NCBI RefSeq assembly: GCF_009363695.1
Contig: NZ_CP045403.1
Location: forward strand, 3,854,501-3,918,500
DNA: 64,000 nucleotides
Source: Bacillus sp. THAF10
GTDB lineage: Bacteria > Bacillota > Bacilli > Bacillales > Bacillaceae_I
Reading direction: 5' to 3'
Position 1 is the first letter of the stretch. Every line of letters begins with the position of its first letter. Positions 60,144 to 64,000 of the stretch are shown here, piece by piece. Both the position numbers and the translations under genes were made by a program. The notes beneath the pieces were generated by a model that was given only the letters and a program-made list of their open reading frames with translations, was not told the DNA's origin and ran no database searches.

Positions 60144-60836
60144 TTAAAGTGGCTTTGGATCATAACTTGACCCGGTCCAGTCCGTCAGCTCGCACACGGC
60201 CTCCCAAAGCTTTGGATAAAATTCAAATTTCGCGCCCTTTTCCAACGCTTGTGCTGGGATACCCTTGAGACTCTTTGTATTCAGTCCGATCATGCGGCGC
60301 ACAAGCTGAATATGCTGCTTACGGAAGGTTTGGAAGTTTTCATCAAACGCAATAAGCTCCTGCATTAACAGGAATAACTCGTAATTGTCTTTAGCAGCCT
60401 GATGAAGCATAAATGGCGTGAGCTGCTTAACTTGTAACAGGTGCTCAAATGGATCCCACAGGGTTGGTCCTAGACGCAGAATTTCGTTAAAGCCTGGGGA
60501 ATCCTGCCCACTGCCACGGCCTAATGCTAAACGAATCGTGTGGTAGTCACGCGGGCTGATTACTTTCACCATATCAAAGACTGGTGGTAGCTGCTTAAGG
60601 TGCATGTTGACTCTTTGCAGCTGATGTACGGCTGGCAAAACCTCATTCTTTTGCATGTTTTTGTCTGCCAGGTGGATGTACTGGATGATTAGCTTGAAAT
60701 GCAGTTCCGCAATTTGATGGATCATTTGGAAGGTTAATTCATCGTCACAGCACAGCTCTGCATCACTTTTTTGAAGCCCAAGTAACTCGTCCGTGCGAAT
60801 GTATTTCTCATAATCTGTCAGTTTCTTCTGTTCCAT
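60144..60836 (-). CDS. Tryptophan 2,3-dioxygenase-like heme protein
   Basis: This 230-residue protein resembles tryptophan 2,3-dioxygenases. Visible hallmarks are KYIRTDELLGLQK near the N-terminus, the active-site region MIHQIAELHFK (His40), LGRGSGQDSPGF for substrate contacts and the proximal heme His175 in RKQHIQLVRRMIG. It is shorter than the usual 270-290 residues and no kynurenine-pathway gene is adjacent, so tryptophan may not be the substrate; TDO-fold relatives with other roles exist. Thioredoxin-reductase-like gene lies upstream on the same strand. Confidence 0.8.
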   Translation of the reverse strand: MEQKKLTDYEKYIRTDELLGLQKSDAELCCDDELTFQMIHQIAELHFKLIIQYIHLADKNMQKNEVLPAVHQLQRVNMHLKQLPPVFDMVKVISPRDYHTIRLALGRGSGQDSPGFNEILRLGPTLWDPFEHLLQVKQLTPFMLHQAAKDNYELFLLMQELIAFDENFQTFRKQHIQLVRRMIGLNTKSLKGIPAQALEKGAKFEFYPKLWEAVCELTDWTGSSYDPKPL

Positions 60837-61002
60837 TATTTCTCCTCCTAGCCGGATAAATGGAAGGTCTAACGTCTATTAGCTACTATTTCCACTCACT
60901 CGCATAAGTTTATGTAACCCTTTACATCTCATGTTACGCACTTGGACAAATCCCTGTCAACCTAATATTTCCTCTAAGCCTGCTTTGTAAGATTAGTGGC
61001 CC

Positions 61003-61899
61003 TTACTTTTTCTTCTTCAAGCTTTTATGAATCCAGATGGCGGCCTGAACCCCATCTCCCATCGCAATCGCCACCTGCTCAGAGTGTGCCACCACATCCC
61101 CTGCTGCCCAAACGTTTTTTACACTTGTCTCTTTTGTTCTTGGATCTACTTTTATGTGTTTATTTTTTTCAAGCTCCACTCCAAGCTGCATGGCAAGGTC
61201 TGAATTCACCTTATTTCCTCCCATAGCAAGGAAAGCGGTTGGAGCTTCGATGACTTGCCCGCTAGCTAAGATTACTCCTTGAAACGCATCGTTTTTAACA
61301 ACAGCCTCGGAAACTTCACTTGAAATGAGCTTAATGTCTTTCTGTAAAAGTTCATTTTGGAGCGCTACTTCTAAGGACTCTTGAAGATTTATGTAGGTAA
61401 TCCTTGTCGTCCAGTGTGTGAGCGCTAGCGCCATAGTTACGCCTGCTTTCCCCTTCCCTAAAACAATGGTTGGCTTATCGGATGTGGCATACCCATCACA
61501 ATCCGGGCAAACAAATACAGACTTGCCTAGGCAAGGTTGTAGCTTTGGAAAAGGAGGAAGATTGTCTTTAACTCCTGTGGCAAGGAGAAGCGTTTTTGTT
61601 TGATATTCGTTGTTATTGGTGGATTTGACTTGAAAAATATCATCCATTTTTATGATTTCCTTCACCTTCTCTTGCTGAAAGTGAACATTTAGTTCTTCTG
61701 CTTGCTCCCTACCAAGCTTTCTTAACGTATCGCCACTAACTCCCTTCGGCCACCCGAGCAGGTTATGGTAGCACTTGCATAAGGTTGACCTCCCATTGTT
61801 GCTATCTACCACAAGCACTTGATAATTATATCTACCTAGCTGAATGGCTGCTTGAAGCCCTGCGATTCCGCCTCCTATTATCACGCAATCATAAATCAA
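61003..61899 (-). CDS. FAD-dependent thioredoxin-reductase-like protein
   Basis: This is a 298-residue two-dinucleotide-fold flavoprotein. The FAD site is at the very N-terminus (YDCVIIGGGIAGLQAAIQLG), the NAD(P)H motif is VLGKGKAGVTMALAL, and the C-terminal FAD motif is VWAAGDVV. A CPDC motif (FVCPDCDGYA) takes the place of the redox CxxC of thioredoxin reductase. I chose TTG at 61899, 8 nt after GGAGG, which removes a 30-residue extension without an RBS. The electron acceptor is unknown. Confidence 0.85.
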   Translation of the reverse strand: MIYDCVIIGGGIAGLQAAIQLGRYNYQVLVVDSNNGRSTLCKCYHNLLGWPKGVSGDTLRKLGREQAEELNVHFQQEKVKEIIKMDDIFQVKSTNNNEYQTKTLLLATGVKDNLPPFPKLQPCLGKSVFVCPDCDGYATSDKPTIVLGKGKAGVTMALALTHWTTRITYINLQESLEVALQNELLQKDIKLISSEVSEAVVKNDAFQGVILASGQVIEAPTAFLAMGGNKVNSDLAMQLGVELEKNKHIKVDPRTKETSVKNVWAAGDVVAHSEQVAIAMGDGVQAAIWIHKSLKKKK

Positions 61900-61982
61900 T
61901 CCATCCGCCTCCAAATCTTTAAGCTTTGTAGCTAGTATTTGACGTTCGGAAAGAATTATTTTAAAAAAAGGCATAAAGACAT

Positions 61983-62007
61983 GTTTCACTTTCTGTCAGC
62001 CGGGTAT
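61983..62007 (+). promoter_or_regulatory. Predicted sigma-B promoter of yflT-like gene
   Basis: GTTTCA (61983-61988), a 13 bp spacer and GGGTAT (62002-62007) match the sigma-B consensus GTTTAA/GGGTAT with one mismatch, 32 nt upstream of a gene whose family is sigma-B-controlled. Confidence 0.75.
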
Positions 62008-62038
62008 CAAAATTACATAACCAAGGAGGCGATAAAAA

Positions 62039-62383
62039 ATGAAACCAACCTATAAAGAGTTTCAAAATGACGAACAAGTAGTAGGAGCAGTACAAGAGCT
62101 AAAAGCACAAGGTGTCCATGATGATAACATTTATATCATTACACATGATGATGACCGTACGAATCGGATAGCTGATAATGCTGATGCTAATACTGTCGGC
62201 GCCGGTGAAGTTGGTATGGATACGTATGTGAAAAATATTTTCCGCAGCAAAGGGGACGAGCTCCGTGCCCAGTTTAAAGAGCTAGGTTTTTCCGCACCAG
62301 AGGCGGAACAGCTAGAGGAAAAGCTAGATCAAGGAAAAATTATTCTTGTTGTCAAAGATATGACCCCTAGTACCACCCTATAA
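62039..62383 (+). CDS. General stress protein, YflT domain
   Basis: This is a 114-residue soluble protein with the YflT/GSP17M domain found in heat- and salt-induced general stress proteins. The domain covers residues about 5-60 (QVVGAVQELKAQGVHDDNI, then YIITHDDDRTN), and the C-terminal part is helical and acidic (LGFSAPEAEQLEEKLDQGK). AAGGAGGCG precedes the ATG. A sigma-B-type promoter and a terminator frame it as a single-gene unit. Molecular role is unknown. Confidence 0.9.
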   Translation: MKPTYKEFQNDEQVVGAVQELKAQGVHDDNIYIITHDDDRTNRIADNADANTVGAGEVGMDTYVKNIFRSKGDELRAQFKELGFSAPEAEQLEEKLDQGKIILVVKDMTPSTTL

Positions 62384-62416
62384 ATTTATTTCGACTCCCC
62401 CTTAAAATATATGATT

Positions 62417-62447
62417 GAGAGGATGGCCTTTGGTCGTCCTCTTTTTT
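62417..62447 (+). terminator. Terminator of yflT-like gene
   Basis: GAGGATG pairs with CGTCCTC followed by TTTTTTC. Confidence 0.82.
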
Positions 62448-62523
62448 CTTTTTTCCTTTTTCATGGTACACTCTTAGTAAGCAATCTCTTAAATAGGTGT
62501 ACGACCAATTAGGAGGGAATTAT

Positions 62524-63918
62524 ATGACAAATAATATGACCATTACCATTCAGCATGAGAAAAAGCAATTGCTCCTCAAGCCTAGTAACGTGTATATGTA
62601 TCAGGGATTTCAAGTTGTCGAAGCCTTTAATGAAAATTACACAGAATGCTACTATTTATTTTTCTATAAAACATCCTACCTTACTGGAAAATGCACAGCA
62701 AAAATGAAGAGAAAATCAAAACTCAGCTCTATTTTGCAAAAAGGCATTCATTTTTCTCCAGATCATCCACTTTTAGCCTATTTACTCACGAACAATCGAC
62801 TTCACACATTCCCTGCATTTACTCCACTTTGGGAAAAAATACAAAAGAAATACTCACCACTTGAAGCTTCCGTTATCCTTTCTATTTTCGACGCCTTTAT
62901 GAAAAAAGAAAAAATCATCAACGTGATAAAAGAGTTTGCCCAACAATACCGTAGAGAAGGCAAACTGCTCCTCACGTATCAACTTCTCCGACTACTTACA
63001 GAAACGTATCCGACCAATAAATGGGCACAAGAAATGTCAAAAAGCCTTCAATATCAGTCCTATCAATCCCTTTATACTTCCAATCCCTCTTCCTTACTAC
63101 CCAAAGATCCACTGTATGTGGAGCAATACTGCTACAATCATATCGAACAAGCGGAATACCTTGCCCTTCTTCAAGAAAAATTGCAAAAAGAAGGCAGGCA
63201 AATGGAACGATTGTCCCTATATTCCTACTCCCTTACTAAAAGTACACCTGATGACTTTGATACCTATAAGCAAATGATTTCGTGTTTCTCTAAAAGCACA
63301 AGTACGGAAGAAAAAGTGAAGTTTCTCAGCTATATACTGCGACATAGAGAGGAGTATCATGAAGGGTTGTACCGCGATTTATTAGGTTTACTGAAACAAT
63401 CCGAGCGCTACGAAGACCTTTTAATCCTGCTTACAAAAAATAAAGCTCCTATTTCCGATAAAGATTTGCCATACATTCAAGAGGCGATGCAACATGTAAA
63501 ATGGGCGGAACACCCCAACTGGCTTTCAGAGCTTTCCTTCCATTTTGATGCTGACATCACACCTACTCAAGTTCAGGCGCTTTTTCAAATCGTCGTGCCA
63601 AACCTGCTTACCATCAAAGGATTGGATTATACAGAGCAATGGATTTCACCTTACTGTGCAAAGTATCCAGGAATTCCAATCCTAAAGAAAATAAAAAAAA
63701 TGGCCTCCTTAAAAAACGATCCAGACCAAATGTATGCACTTGGAGAAATGTACTATGAATTTAAACAGCTATCAGAGGCTGTAGAATGCTTTAACTGGGA
63801 GTTAGAGCTTGATCCATCAAATGCTAGCTCTATCAAGTGGCTGTCTAAGCTCTATCTTGAAATGGGGATGGTGGAGGAATCTAAGTCCTATCAGTATATG
63901 TTGAGGGAAGGATCTTAA
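62524..63918 (+). CDS. TPR repeat protein
   Basis: This is a 464-residue soluble protein. The C-terminal 60 residues are a clear tetratricopeptide pair (MYALGEMYYEFKQLSEAVEC; SSIKWLSKLYLEMGMVEESK), and the middle is helical and repeat-like. The N-terminal 60 residues are beta-rich (TITIQHEKKQLLLKPSN). I chose the ATG at 62524, preceded by AGGAGGG; nine upstream codons lack an RBS. A scaffold or regulatory role is usual for TPR proteins, but no partner is evident. Confidence 0.8.
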   Translation: MTNNMTITIQHEKKQLLLKPSNVYMYQGFQVVEAFNENYTECYYLFFYKTSYLTGKCTAKMKRKSKLSSILQKGIHFSPDHPLLAYLLTNNRLHTFPAFTPLWEKIQKKYSPLEASVILSIFDAFMKKEKIINVIKEFAQQYRREGKLLLTYQLLRLLTETYPTNKWAQEMSKSLQYQSYQSLYTSNPSSLLPKDPLYVEQYCYNHIEQAEYLALLQEKLQKEGRQMERLSLYSYSLTKSTPDDFDTYKQMISCFSKSTSTEEKVKFLSYILRHREEYHEGLYRDLLGLLKQSERYEDLLILLTKNKAPISDKDLPYIQEAMQHVKWAEHPNWLSELSFHFDADITPTQVQALFQIVVPNLLTIKGLDYTEQWISPYCAKYPGIPILKKIKKMASLKNDPDQMYALGEMYYEFKQLSEAVECFNWELELDPSNASSIKWLSKLYLEMGMVEESKSYQYMLREGS

Positions 63919-63922
63919 TATA

Positions 63923-64000
63923 AGGCTGTTTTCGTAAACTTTGTTGCTACTGAGTGTAGTTAAGCAACACGTAATCAACGTTGCTGTCGTGCTCTTTTCG
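63923..64000. repeat. Family B dispersed element (copy 6, cut by window edge)
   Basis: AAGGCTGTTTTCGTAAACTTT, GTTGCTACTGAGTGTAG, AATCAACGTTGCTGTCGTGC and TCTTTTCG are the left half of a family B element, continuing past the window end. Confidence 0.8.

Noticed and set aside
1..64000. Prophage, rRNA or tRNA genes
   Set aside because: No phage structural or integrase genes, no rRNA-like stretches and no recognisable tRNA cloverleaf were seen.

Overview
The window is a chromosome segment of a low-to-moderate GC, endospore-forming Bacillaceae species. The evidence is AGGAGG-type ribosome binding sites, many GTG and TTG starts, Rho-independent terminators after most transcripts, and a gene order (ywhD-ywhB, ywgA-ywfO, rsfA, lipL-pta-hemQ-gerQ-ywdK-ywdI, ung) that matches the ywh-ywd arc of Bacillus subtilis. 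The sporulation genes rsfA and gerQ, the S-box and RAT RNA regulators and the sigma-B-type promoters agree with this. A NaChBac-type sodium channel beside a chemoreceptor hints at an alkali-tolerant relative, but the species cannot be named from sequence alone.

Layout. 1-6.4 kb: ywhD, a 4-oxalocrotonate tautomerase, a DUF2254 membrane protein, an AT-rich alpha/beta hydrolase followed by an IS1595-type transposase remnant, then ywgA, ywfO and a DUF1450 gene. 6.6-17.9 kb: rsfA, a large repeat-filled gap, lipL, pta, hemQ, gerQ, small ywd-type genes, a DUF420 gene, a chemoreceptor, the sodium channel and ung. 18-25.7 kb: zwf, a metal-dependent cyclase and convergent gndA, then DUF1836, htpX, a GlsB-like gene, an SRPBCC gene and a VanZ-like gene. 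25.9-36.8 kb: a secreted M14 peptidase, nfrA, a self-regulated ABC-2 exporter/TetR operon, BCCT and AtoE transporters and two small membrane proteins. 36.9-42.7 kb: a complete sucrose PTS regulon (EIIA, antiterminator, EIIBC, fructokinase, sucrose-6-P hydrolase) with two RAT/terminator switches. 42.8-50.9 kb: a nitrilase-type hydrolase, a HAD phosphatase, an HD-GYP protein, a YjiH-like membrane protein, a SAM-riboswitch operon (flavin monooxygenase plus ATP-grasp ligase) and a lipoprotein. 51.4-64 kb: a maltose-type PTS with a MapP-like phosphatase, a double P-loop ATPase, topB, an ABC-F protein, a TDO-like protein, a thioredoxin-reductase-like protein, a YflT stress protein and a TPR protein.

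The most unusual content is between the genes. Eleven intergenic regions carry short arrays in which a locus-specific 7-14 nt word recurs every 20-21 bp, about two helical turns, with a variable 6-8 nt filler. One further array has a 52 bp period, about five turns. Nearly all lie directly beyond a transcription terminator. At least four other dispersed palindromic families (called A, B, C and D here) also occupy the gaps; one composite element nests family A inside family D, and a family C copy lies in the maltose operon leader.
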